NCBI GenBank assembly: GCA_937883755.1
Contig: CAKZYA010000061.1
Coordinates: 248,001 to 312,000, forward strand
Source of the DNA: an uncultured Flammeovirgaceae bacterium
Lineage (GTDB): Bacteria; Bacteroidota; Bacteroidia; Cytophagales; Cyclobacteriaceae
Length of the DNA stretch: 64,000 nucleotides
Direction: 5' to 3'
In this document: positions 54,330 through 62,289 of the stretch, piece by piece
Numbering within the stretch: position 1 is the first letter of the stretch
Layout of the letters: each line of letters starts with the position of its first letter
Notes under the pieces: model-generated
Database searches by the model: none
The model's input: only the letters and a program-made list of their open reading frames with translations
Told to the model about the DNA's origin: nothing
Program-made: the position numbers and the translations under genes

Positions 54330-55518
54330 TATCGGCATTCTACTGATGGTATACATAGTTAGTAGCCACGCCCAGTCGTATGTTGCTTTAGAAAGTCTTG
54401 ATCAGGCTGTTGCCATTGCGCTGGAAAAAAATGCAGGCCTACAAGCTTTATCATTGGAGGAAGAACGACAGCTACGATTACAAAAGACAGTTAGTGAGCT
54501 GGATAAGACCCAGTTTTATCACTCTTTTGATGAGAATAATATTGCCCCCAACGACCGCCCTCTTCGGGTCTATGGGGTTCAGCAGAATTTTCCATTTCCA
54601 ACAGTTTGGGGTAGCCGAAAGCGCTTATACCGCTTAAACACCCGGCTGGCTCATACGCAATATCTAATGGGTGAGTGGGAGCTAAAACGTAAAGTTTCCC
54701 AAGCCTACTATGAGGTTATTTACCGTCAAAACCGATTGAAACAGCTTACCTATTTGGACAGTTTGTACGAGGAATTTCAAGGGGCAGCTACTCGTCAGTA
54801 CGCATCAGGTGAGTCTGGTTACCTAGAAAAAATTGCGGCGACGAACTATTATCAGCGGATTCATTTGCAACGGCTCCAAGAAGAGGAAGCCTTAGGCCTG
54901 GTCTATGCTAAGTTGGAAGCAGCTTTGCAAACCGAAGATGCAATTCGGGTAACTTATACACCTCTCGAGCAGTCTGTGGTGCCTGATACCGCGATGATGC
55001 CCCTCACCTTAAACTACGTTAAGCTAATTGAGCAACAAGCGCAAGCGAACTTTCGGTTGCAACGTCAAACCTTGCTACCGGATATTTCGCTGGAGTATTT
55101 TCGTGGCTTTAATAACGGTGAGAATGCCCAAGTCTACAACGGTTACTCAGTGGGGTTAGCAGTACCCCTTTGGTTTGTGCCTGCTGCCCATCAGGTGCAG
55201 GCCGAAAAGATACGTCTGGCTAGGGTAGAGCAAGAAGGGCGTCACTACTTGCGACAGTGGGAATCCCAACGTCACCAGCTTCAGTCTTCCCTCAATCAGT
55301 ACTATCAAGCTATTCAATACCTAGAAGAAAGTGGGCTGCCTTCTGCCCGAGAAATGCAGGAAGTGGCCCGTAAAAGTTATCAATTAGGGGAAATCAACTA
55401 TCTCAATTATATCCAGATTTTGGAAAGTGTTACTCATAGCCAGTTAGAATATCTGGATAACCTGAACAGCTACAACCAGGCTTTCTGGGAATTATATTAC
55501 TTAACCGGCTTACCTTGA
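54313..55518 (+). CDS. czcC: TolC-family outer-membrane efflux protein (CzcC-like)
   Basis: I chose the ATG at 54313 (MKQLINIGILLMVY with signal ending SSHAQ); the longer frame overlaps the pump gene more deeply. The 401-residue product has two outer-membrane-factor repeats of long helices (VSQAYYEVIYRQNRLKQL, QEVARKSYQLGEINYLNYI) joined by the beta-strand portion. It forms the exit channel of the metal efflux complex. Confidence 0.9.
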   Translation: MKQLINIGILLMVYIVSSHAQSYVALESLDQAVAIALEKNAGLQALSLEEERQLRLQKTVSELDKTQFYHSFDENNIAPNDRPLRVYGVQQNFPFPTVWGSRKRLYRLNTRLAHTQYLMGEWELKRKVSQAYYEVIYRQNRLKQLTYLDSLYEEFQGAATRQYASGESGYLEKIAATNYYQRIHLQRLQEEEALGLVYAKLEAALQTEDAIRVTYTPLEQSVVPDTAMMPLTLNYVKLIEQQAQANFRLQRQTLLPDISLEYFRGFNNGENAQVYNGYSVGLAVPLWFVPAAHQVQAEKIRLARVEQEGRHYLRQWESQRHQLQSSLNQYYQAIQYLEESGLPSAREMQEVARKSYQLGEINYLNYIQILESVTHSQLEYLDNLNSYNQAFWELYYLTGLP

Positions 55519-55524
55519 AACAAC

Positions 55525-56661
55525 ATGAGCTTACGAATCTTCATAATACTACTAGTAGGAATAACAGCCTGCCAGCCACCAAACTCACCCTCGGACGAGG
55601 AAGGAAAAGTCCCTACAGATACCGAGAGCATTGCATCGGTCTCATTAGTTCCAGCTCAGCTACAGACTGCTGACATACGTCTGGGAACACTGCAAAAGCA
55701 ACGTATGAGCGAAGCTATTGAGGCTAGAGGGTTCCTAGATGCCCCTCCTCAGCATAGGGCTGTTGTATCACCTATCATGGCAGGCTATGTAAAAACCACC
55801 TCACTACTGGTAGGCGACCAAGTAAAAAAAGGCCAGACATTAGCCGTGCTCAGCCACCCCGATTATGTAGCCTTGCAGCAACAGTATTTGGAAGAGCTAA
55901 AGCGCTTGGACTACCTAAAGTCAGCGTATGAGCGGCAGTTGGCCTTAGGCGAGGATCAGATCAATGCGAAGAAGAACCTGATTAAAGCTACCTCGGACTA
56001 TGAAGCCGCTCAGGCCAGGATGGAAGGGTTGCGGCAGCGATTAAGTATGTTGGGTTTGCCCCCTAAAAAAATTGAGCAAGGTGCAATTACTTCCGAAATT
56101 CGCCTGGTCTCGCCCCTAAGTGGTTACATTACCCGGGTGAATAGCACCATCGGGAAACTGGTGCTACCTGGTGAAGAGCTGTTTGAGATCGTAAACTTAG
56201 ACCATCTTCACGTAGAAATGCGAGTATTCGAGAAAGACCTGCCTCAAATACGTATCGGGCAGCCATTTTCGTTTACTTTGACGGGCTCAAGTCAGCGTTA
56301 TTCAGGTAAGGTATATTTGATAGGCAAATCACTATCCCATGAAGACCGAACGGTACAAGTGCACGGGCATCCGGATGAGAATCATTCATTTTTTTTACCA
56401 GGGATGTATGTAAACGCCACCATCTACACCGGATCAGATTCGGTATGGGTGTTGCCCGAACAAGCCGTAGTATCGGCCAATCAGCAAGCATTTACATTTG
56501 TTAAACGATCAAAAGGTCAATTTGCCAAAGTTCTCGTTCAGATGGGAAGAGTGTCTCAGGGTTGGATAGAAGTCACTCCCAGTGAAGAGTTAGGCCCCCA
56601 AGACAGTGTGGTGATTGCTGGGACGTACTACCTATCCGCCGCCTCAGAACGGGAAGATTAG
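55525..56661 (+). CDS. czcB: RND periplasmic adaptor lipoprotein (CzcB-like)
   Basis: The 378-residue protein has a lipobox (GITACQ), a biotinyl-lipoyl-like half (VVSPIMAGYVKTTSLLVGDQVKKGQ) and an alpha-hairpin. It continues with the second half (LSGYITRVNSTIGKLVLPGEELFEIVNLDHL) and beta-barrel/membrane-proximal domains. It bridges pump and channel. It begins 6 bp after the CzcC-like stop, so A-C-B is one operon. Confidence 0.92.
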   Translation: MSLRIFIILLVGITACQPPNSPSDEEGKVPTDTESIASVSLVPAQLQTADIRLGTLQKQRMSEAIEARGFLDAPPQHRAVVSPIMAGYVKTTSLLVGDQVKKGQTLAVLSHPDYVALQQQYLEELKRLDYLKSAYERQLALGEDQINAKKNLIKATSDYEAAQARMEGLRQRLSMLGLPPKKIEQGAITSEIRLVSPLSGYITRVNSTIGKLVLPGEELFEIVNLDHLHVEMRVFEKDLPQIRIGQPFSFTLTGSSQRYSGKVYLIGKSLSHEDRTVQVHGHPDENHSFFLPGMYVNATIYTGSDSVWVLPEQAVVSANQQAFTFVKRSKGQFAKVLVQMGRVSQGWIEVTPSEELGPQDSVVIAGTYYLSAASERED

Positions 56662-56795
56662 TATTTTAAACTAGCCACTCGTTATCCTAACCAGGAGTGA
56701 TTTTCTGAAGTAGATTTGTGTTCGTAACTAAAGTGCCACAAAGCCGGTAAATGACTAGGAAATAGTAGGAGGTATAAAATATCCGATGCTAAATA

Positions 56796-57881
56796 TTAAG
56801 CGCAATTAACAGCAAAGAACTTGACTTTTTTCTGTTTACCTCTCAGCGGTATGTCGTTAATAAATTCAAATTCGTACCCGTTAGTAGAGATAATTTTCTT
56901 GGTAAGGTGTTCGGTAACCAATAAAGACTTTTCGTATTCGTTACACTTTTTTTCAAGCCGAGAAGCGGTGTTTAGTACGTCGCCGTGAAAGGCAATCTCC
57001 CGCTTCAGATCCCCAATCTCCGTTACGGTAACTTCACCGGTATCCATGCCAGCTTTAAATTCGGGGTATATTCCGTATTTTTTCTCAAAGTATCCCATAC
57101 GCTGATCTAGTCTTTTTTTAAAGGTGAAGAAAGTGTTTAAACAATTCAGTTGGTCAAGCCCGACCTTGGTTTTCCAGTGAAGGACAATTTCATCTCCTAC
57201 ATATTGATAAACCCTTGCTTGGTTGTTGAGGAGGATGGGCGTGAGCTGATGAACACAATCTTTAATAAATTCACTGTATTTTTCGTGGCCCAGCTTTTCG
57301 GCGATTGTCGTAGAGCCTTTGAGATCAAGAAAAAGAAAAATCAAATGCTCTCTACGCGGATGGTAGTACTTTCCCTTTATTAAATCTATCAAGACACCCG
57401 GACCAAATTTTTTATTAATCTGAATGATGAAGTTCATTAACAAAATAAAAAAGAGAAAATAGACAGCCAGAGAAGCAGTGTAGGTGAGATTAGCCATTTC
57501 ATGCCAATAATACTCAAATTGTTCTGGGGTAATAAGTTTTAGTCTCGCGAAGATTTGAAAGACAATTACTCCGCAGATAATCAGAGAAGCCGAGTAAAGA
57601 ATACTCTTGATTAAAATGTTAAACCCAAAAGATCTTTCTCTAAACCAGGGATAGTTGGTAAGATAATTAACTACTGAAAACAGCGTCCCGAAAATGAATC
57701 CGGTTAGTACCACTTCCAGGTAAAAGAAATATGAATTGAGATACTCAATAAAAGGGTTTTGGACGATATAGTCTCTTAACCCCCAAAAGGTAAGAAAAGT
57801 ATAAAAGTAGATAATAAATATCCAGGCGATAACGATCCAAAGCCAATTTTCCAAGACAGCTTTTCTATTAGCCATTTTCAA
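56796..57881 (-). CDS. Membrane-bound class III nucleotidyl cyclase
   Basis: The 361-residue protein has four to five N-terminal spans (to about residue 165) and a class III adenylate/guanylate cyclase domain. Metal-binding Asp residues lie in FLDLKGST (about 184) and YVGDEIVLHW (about 228). The transition-state segment is LNTASRLE. Such enzymes make cAMP (or cGMP). No cyclic-nucleotide receptor is encoded nearby, but the window is rich in Crp/Fnr-like boxes. The next box pair is 162 bp from its start, so control by it is uncertain. Confidence 0.9.
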   Translation of the reverse strand: MKMANRKAVLENWLWIVIAWIFIIYFYTFLTFWGLRDYIVQNPFIEYLNSYFFYLEVVLTGFIFGTLFSVVNYLTNYPWFRERSFGFNILIKSILYSASLIICGVIVFQIFARLKLITPEQFEYYWHEMANLTYTASLAVYFLFFILLMNFIIQINKKFGPGVLIDLIKGKYYHPRREHLIFLFLDLKGSTTIAEKLGHEKYSEFIKDCVHQLTPILLNNQARVYQYVGDEIVLHWKTKVGLDQLNCLNTFFTFKKRLDQRMGYFEKKYGIYPEFKAGMDTGEVTVTEIGDLKREIAFHGDVLNTASRLEKKCNEYEKSLLVTEHLTKKIISTNGYEFEFINDIPLRGKQKKVKFFAVNCA

Positions 57882-58043
57882 TCTTGATTTTCTACCTTAA
57901 GATAAAAATTTGCGCGCAGACTCACCACTCTCTTGTGATTCTGTTAATGAAGAGACAAATTTTCGGCTAGAGTAATACGATTATTGCGGTTAGAGATAGA
58001 ATATTTCGTGCGGCAATGTCAATTTTCTACTTTGAATAACCAA

Positions 58044-58077
58044 TGATCAAGCTCATTCCGGACGGTGATGCGTATCA
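58044..58077. promoter_or_regulatory. Phased box pair TGATCAAGCTCA / TGATGCGTATCA
   Basis: Boxes at 58044-58055 (one mismatch) and 58066-58077 (exact) are 22 bp apart; the latter is 67 bp upstream of the envelope operon. Confidence 0.65.
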
Positions 58078-58144
58078 GTGTGGGTTGTCGAAAGAATAGT
58101 CAAATTGGAAGTACGTTAAGAAAAGTAGATTGACATTGGTAATC

Positions 58145-58921
58145 ATGGTAAAGATCTATGGGCTATTTATTCTTTGGGTTAGTATGTTGTATCTGGTTCC
58201 ACCAAAGGGGAAAATAGAAGACACGACCGATCCACCTGATGCTATCGAAATTATCCGGCGAGCTGATGAAAAACGCCGCGGCGAGACTTCTCAGGCCGAA
58301 ATGACCATTTCTATTATTCGCCCCACGTGGTCGAGAGAAATGCGGGTAAAATCCTGGTCGCTCGAAACGGACTATTCACTCATCCTGATTACGCACCCAG
58401 CCCGGGATGAAGGAACTGTGTTTCTAAAACGGAAGCAGGAAATCTGGAACTGGATACCCTCTATTGACCGCAATGTGAAGCTGCCCCCGTCGATGATGAT
58501 GCAGTCGTGGATGGGTTCCGATTTTACCAATGACGACCTCATCAAAGAATCCTCCATTGTGGAAGACTACACCCACAAGATTGTCGGCGATTCAGTCATC
58601 CTAGATCGTCACTGCTATAAGATAGAGCTACTGCCCAAACCGGATGCCCCCGTGGTTTGGGGAAAAGTATACAGCTGGATTGACGAGCAAGATTATATGG
58701 AGCTGCGGGCAGAGATGTATGATGAAGACGGTTATTTGGTCAACAAAGTTGTGTTCTCGGATATTCGGCTGTTGGACGAACGATTATTACCGGCTAAGAT
58801 GGAGTATATACCGGCGGATGAAGTAGGGCATAAAACGGTGATTCAGTATCACGAAGTGGAGTACGATGTGCCGATTACTTCGCAGTTTTTTTCTTTACAA
58901 AATATGAAGCGAGTTCAGTAA
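58145..58921 (+). CDS. LolA-like outer-membrane lipoprotein-sorting protein
   Basis: The ATG at 58145 (MVKIYGLF) gives a signal-peptide-like start and 258 residues. The body matches the DUF/LolA-like branch often called outer membrane lipoprotein-sorting protein (IIRRADEKRRGETSQAEMTISIIRP, WNWIPSIDRNVKLPPSMM, WMGSDFTNDDL). It is periplasmic and likely carries a lipid or lipoprotein. It is the first gene of a five-gene operon with two FtsX-type permeases, an ATPase and a beta-barrel protein. Confidence 0.85.
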   Translation: MVKIYGLFILWVSMLYLVPPKGKIEDTTDPPDAIEIIRRADEKRRGETSQAEMTISIIRPTWSREMRVKSWSLETDYSLILITHPARDEGTVFLKRKQEIWNWIPSIDRNVKLPPSMMMQSWMGSDFTNDDLIKESSIVEDYTHKIVGDSVILDRHCYKIELLPKPDAPVVWGKVYSWIDEQDYMELRAEMYDEDGYLVNKVVFSDIRLLDERLLPAKMEYIPADEVGHKTVIQYHEVEYDVPITSQFFSLQNMKRVQ

Positions 58922-58947
58922 GTATAGACCTTCAACCTTGAACAGTG

Positions 58948-60162
58948 ATGTTAATAAAACTAGCCTGGCGTAACCTGTGGCGCAACCGACGCCGAACGTT
59001 CATCACCATGGCCTCCATTATTTTCGCGGTACTTCTGGCCGTCTCGCTAAATTCGGTTAAGGAAGGGGTATTGGAACGAATGCAAGAAAACGTAGTGAGC
59101 TTTTACACAGGAGCCGTACAAGTACATCAGCAGGGCTACTGGGACGATAAAACCATTGACGACACCTTTGTTTTAAGTGATTCATTAATACAAGATATTC
59201 TGGCACACGAAGAGGTAACTGCAGCCATTCCCCGATTAGAATCATTCGCTTTGGCTGCTTCCGATGAGTACTCAAAAGGTTGTATGGTGGTAGGGTTTGA
59301 TCCTGCGGCCGAGCCGCTTGTCACCCGTCTTGACGAAAAACTGGTAGAAGGGCAGTATTTGGAAATGGAAGATCGAGCCGTGCTTTTATCCGTCGGGTTA
59401 GCTGAATACTTGAAGCTAGGGGTAGGTGATACTCTAGTGCTTATCGGACAGGGATATCACGGAGTGAGTGCCGCCGGAAAGTATTCTGTTCAGGGACTAT
59501 TAGAGTTTGCTTCGCCTGAGCTCAACCGGCAAATGGTCTACTTACCCTTACCCGAAATGCAGTGGTTGCTAGGAGCTGATCAACGAGCTACCGCTCTCGT
59601 GTTGCAACTGCGGGATATTGACCGTTCGTCAGCGGTTGCCCAAACGCTGGCAGCCACAGTAGGGAGCGATTACGAAGTAATGAATTGGCAAACGATGATG
59701 CCAGTGCTTGATCAGATTATTGAGGGGGAGCGGGCCGAGAATGTCATCTTTTTACTGGTGCTTTACATACTGATCACCTTCGGTATTTTTGGTACGATTC
59801 TGATGATGACGGTAGAACGGCAGTATGAGTTCGGAGTGCTAGTGGCGATTGGCATGAAAAAATTCAAGTTGTCGTCGGTCATTATCTACGAGAATGTGTT
59901 CATTGCCATTTTGGGAGCGTTAGGAGGTTTGCTGTTGAGTATCCCAGTAGTCTTTTACTTCTATACCTTCCCGATTCGTATCACGGGGGAACGATCGGAA
60001 TTCTACGAAAAATTTGGCTATGAACCGATCTTTTATTTCTCTACCGAGCCGGCAATCTTTTATTCCCAAACGTTTGTAGTGCTGGCCATTGCTTTGGTGC
60101 TCTCGGTATATCCGATGATCAAGATTGGACGGTTAGACCCGGTAGCAGCTATGCGAAGCTAG
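58948..60162 (+). CDS. FtsX/LolE-type ABC permease 1
   Basis: I used the ATG at 58948. The 404-residue protein has an N-terminal span (AWRNLWRNRRRTFITMASI), a MacB-like periplasmic domain and three C-terminal spans. It ends with the family YPMIKIGRLDPVAAMRS. Such permeases work mechanically with an ATPase to move lipids or lipoproteins off the membrane. It is a paralogue of the next gene, with identical length. Confidence 0.9.
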   Translation: MLIKLAWRNLWRNRRRTFITMASIIFAVLLAVSLNSVKEGVLERMQENVVSFYTGAVQVHQQGYWDDKTIDDTFVLSDSLIQDILAHEEVTAAIPRLESFALAASDEYSKGCMVVGFDPAAEPLVTRLDEKLVEGQYLEMEDRAVLLSVGLAEYLKLGVGDTLVLIGQGYHGVSAAGKYSVQGLLEFASPELNRQMVYLPLPEMQWLLGADQRATALVLQLRDIDRSSAVAQTLAATVGSDYEVMNWQTMMPVLDQIIEGERAENVIFLLVLYILITFGIFGTILMMTVERQYEFGVLVAIGMKKFKLSSVIIYENVFIAILGALGGLLLSIPVVFYFYTFPIRITGERSEFYEKFGYEPIFYFSTEPAIFYSQTFVVLAIALVLSVYPMIKIGRLDPVAAMRS

Positions 60163-60247
60163 GATTTAAACGAGAAGAGCTTATGATGGATATGCGCTAT
60201 TCTAACCAATTAACTTTCAATTATCTATTTTCAACTATCAATTGATT

Positions 60248-61462
60248 ATGTTATTCTTAGTAGCTTGGCGAAATATTTGGAGAAACAAACCCCGTAGCCT
60301 ACTGGTGATGACTTCGGTAGCTTTGGGGCTATGGGCAGGGGCTTTCATCTTAGCCTACGTGTTCGGTATGATTGACCAGCGCCTGAATGATGCCATCGGT
60401 AACGAAATATCGCACTTGCAATTACACCACCCGCAGTTCGAGCAAGACCAAGACCCTGGTTTTTTTATTCCTAATGGTGCGGATTGGGTAGACCGACTGG
60501 AAGAAAATGAGCAGGTACAAGCGGTCACCGGACGGGTGTTGGCCTACGGAATGGTAGCTTCGGCCAATAGTAGCACTGGGGGCAAATTAGTGGGACTTAT
60601 ACCGGAAGATGAACAAACTGTCACGGGATTACAAGACAAAATTGTGGAAGGAGACTATCTTGGTAACGATGATCGCAATAAGATTTTGCTCGGGGAGCAA
60701 CTAGCCAAGAAACTGAAAGTAAAGCTGCGCTCCAAACTGGTGCTCACTTTTCAGGATACCAGTGGAACGATTGTGGCTGGAGCGTTTCGAGTAATGGGAA
60801 TCTACAAAACGACCAATACTACCTTTGATGAGACCAACATTTTCACCCGGGCGGAAGACGTACGGCAGCTGCTGGGTCTTGAGGGTGAGTACCACGAAAT
60901 TGCGGTGCTACTCCAAGATCCCAATACCGTGGAAACTTTCGTTCAGAATCTTCAAGCCGAATCATCCTCTGTTCTAGTCGAATCATGGAAGACATTGGCT
61001 CCAGAACTAGGTTTCATGATTGAGTCTCTGGATCAGTATATGGTTATTTTCATTGTCATTATTCTGTTGGCTCTGTCGTTCGGTATTGTCAACACTATGC
61101 TGATGGCGATATTAGAGCGGGTTCGGGAGATTGGTATGCTGATGGCCATCGGGATGAACCGAACGAGGCTATTTGGCATGATTACGCTGGAGACGCTGTT
61201 TCTGGTGCTGATCGCTAGTCCACTGGGACTGCTGTTGGCTTACCTGACTATTCAGTGGCTAGGCCGCTACGGATTGGATTTATCGGGCATTTATCAAGGC
61301 TACGCCGCTTACGGATTCCAGCCGATTATCTACCCTCATTTGGCTCCCATTTACTACGGACGCATGATGCTCATGGTCGCCATTGCCGCTATTCTAGCGT
61401 CTATTTATCCCAGTATTACCGCAATTAGGCTCAATCCGGTAACGGCTATCCGAAAAATATAA
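60248..61462 (+). CDS. FtsX/LolE-type ABC permease 2
   Basis: The ATG at 60248 gives 404 residues with the same layout as permease 1 (AWRNIWRNKPRSLLVMTSVA ... SIYPSITAIRLNPVTAIRKI). The pair probably forms a heterodimer. The 85-bp gap between the permeases contains no ORF that I support. Confidence 0.9.
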   Translation: MLFLVAWRNIWRNKPRSLLVMTSVALGLWAGAFILAYVFGMIDQRLNDAIGNEISHLQLHHPQFEQDQDPGFFIPNGADWVDRLEENEQVQAVTGRVLAYGMVASANSSTGGKLVGLIPEDEQTVTGLQDKIVEGDYLGNDDRNKILLGEQLAKKLKVKLRSKLVLTFQDTSGTIVAGAFRVMGIYKTTNTTFDETNIFTRAEDVRQLLGLEGEYHEIAVLLQDPNTVETFVQNLQAESSSVLVESWKTLAPELGFMIESLDQYMVIFIVIILLALSFGIVNTMLMAILERVREIGMLMAIGMNRTRLFGMITLETLFLVLIASPLGLLLAYLTIQWLGRYGLDLSGIYQGYAAYGFQPIIYPHLAPIYYGRMMLMVAIAAILASIYPSITAIRLNPVTAIRKI

Positions 61463-61474
61463 AAGAGATAAACG

Positions 61475-62188
61475 ATGAACAATCACCAACCTATCATCCA
61501 GACCAAAAAAGTTACCCGCGTATACGACGAACTGGCTGTACCAGTGCGAGCGGTTGACGGTGTATCGCTCACGGTAGAAGCAGGGGAGTTCACGGCGTTG
61601 GTAGGACCCTCCGGATCGGGTAAAACAACCCTGTTAAACCTGATCGGTGGGCTTGATCACCCCACTTCCGGTAAAGTTTGGGTGAACGGAGTAGATATTT
61701 CGGCCATGAAGCGTAATAAGCTCATCGATTTTCGCCTGCATAATATCGGTTTCGTCTTTCAGGCGTACAACCTAATTCCGGTGCTTACCGCTAAAGAAAA
61801 TGTAGAGTTTGTAATGCTGTTGCAGAAGCGTCCTAAGGAAGAGCGAGAGCGGCGCGTTCGTGAGTTATTTAGGGAAGTTGATTTGGAAGATCGGATGGAT
61901 AATCGTCCTTCGGAATTATCGGGTGGCCAGCAGCAACGGGTGGCCGTGGCTCGAGCCTTGGCTTCTAAACCCAAGTTTGTACTAGCTGATGAACCTACCG
62001 CTAACCTAGATTCTAAATCGGCGGAAAACTTATTAGATATGATGGCTCGCCTCAACCAGGAAGAAAACATGACGTTCATTTTCTCTACGCATGACCAACG
62101 GGTGATTGATCGGGCTCGACGAGTTGTTCAACTAGTTGACGGACAAATTAGCTCGGATGTAGCGCAAGAATCAGTTGTGGCTAGATAA
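61475..62188 (+). CDS. ABC transporter ATPase (LolD/MacB-like)
   Basis: The 237-residue protein has Walker A GPSGSGKTT (44-52), signature LSGGQQQRVAVARAL, Walker B FVLADEPTANLD and the H-loop FSTHDQ. It energises the two FtsX-type permeases. It starts 12 bp after permease 2. A tiny membrane ORF follows 4 bp after its stop. Confidence 0.95.
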   Translation: MNNHQPIIQTKKVTRVYDELAVPVRAVDGVSLTVEAGEFTALVGPSGSGKTTLLNLIGGLDHPTSGKVWVNGVDISAMKRNKLIDFRLHNIGFVFQAYNLIPVLTAKENVEFVMLLQKRPKEERERRVRELFREVDLEDRMDNRPSELSGGQQQRVAVARALASKPKFVLADEPTANLDSKSAENLLDMMARLNQEENMTFIFSTHDQRVIDRARRVVQLVDGQISSDVAQESVVAR

Positions 62189-62191
62189 CTT

Positions 62192-62284
62192 ATGGATGAC
62201 TGGGTTTATGGTTTAGTCGCTATTATTTTGCTTACAGCGGGAGTGATTGCTTGGTGGATTGCTCAAGAAACTCCCAAAGAATAA
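62192..62284 (+). CDS. Candidate 30-aa membrane peptide in the ABC operon
   Basis: An ATG 4 bp after the ATPase stop opens a 30-codon frame ending 5 bp before the beta-barrel start. The product begins MDDWVYGL, has one hydrophobic segment, then WWIAQETPKE. The tight fit between two operon genes and the single-span composition argue for a real subunit, possibly a small accessory peptide of the transporter. Confidence 0.55.
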   Translation: MDDWVYGLVAIILLTAGVIAWWIAQETPKE

Positions 62285-62289
62285 GAATT

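Noticed and set aside
2791-58077. Identification of the boxes as canonical E. coli-type FNR or CRP sites
   Set aside because: The flanking base is A rather than the FNR T, and the CRP consensus TGTGA-N6-TCACA does not fit; only family resemblance is claimed.
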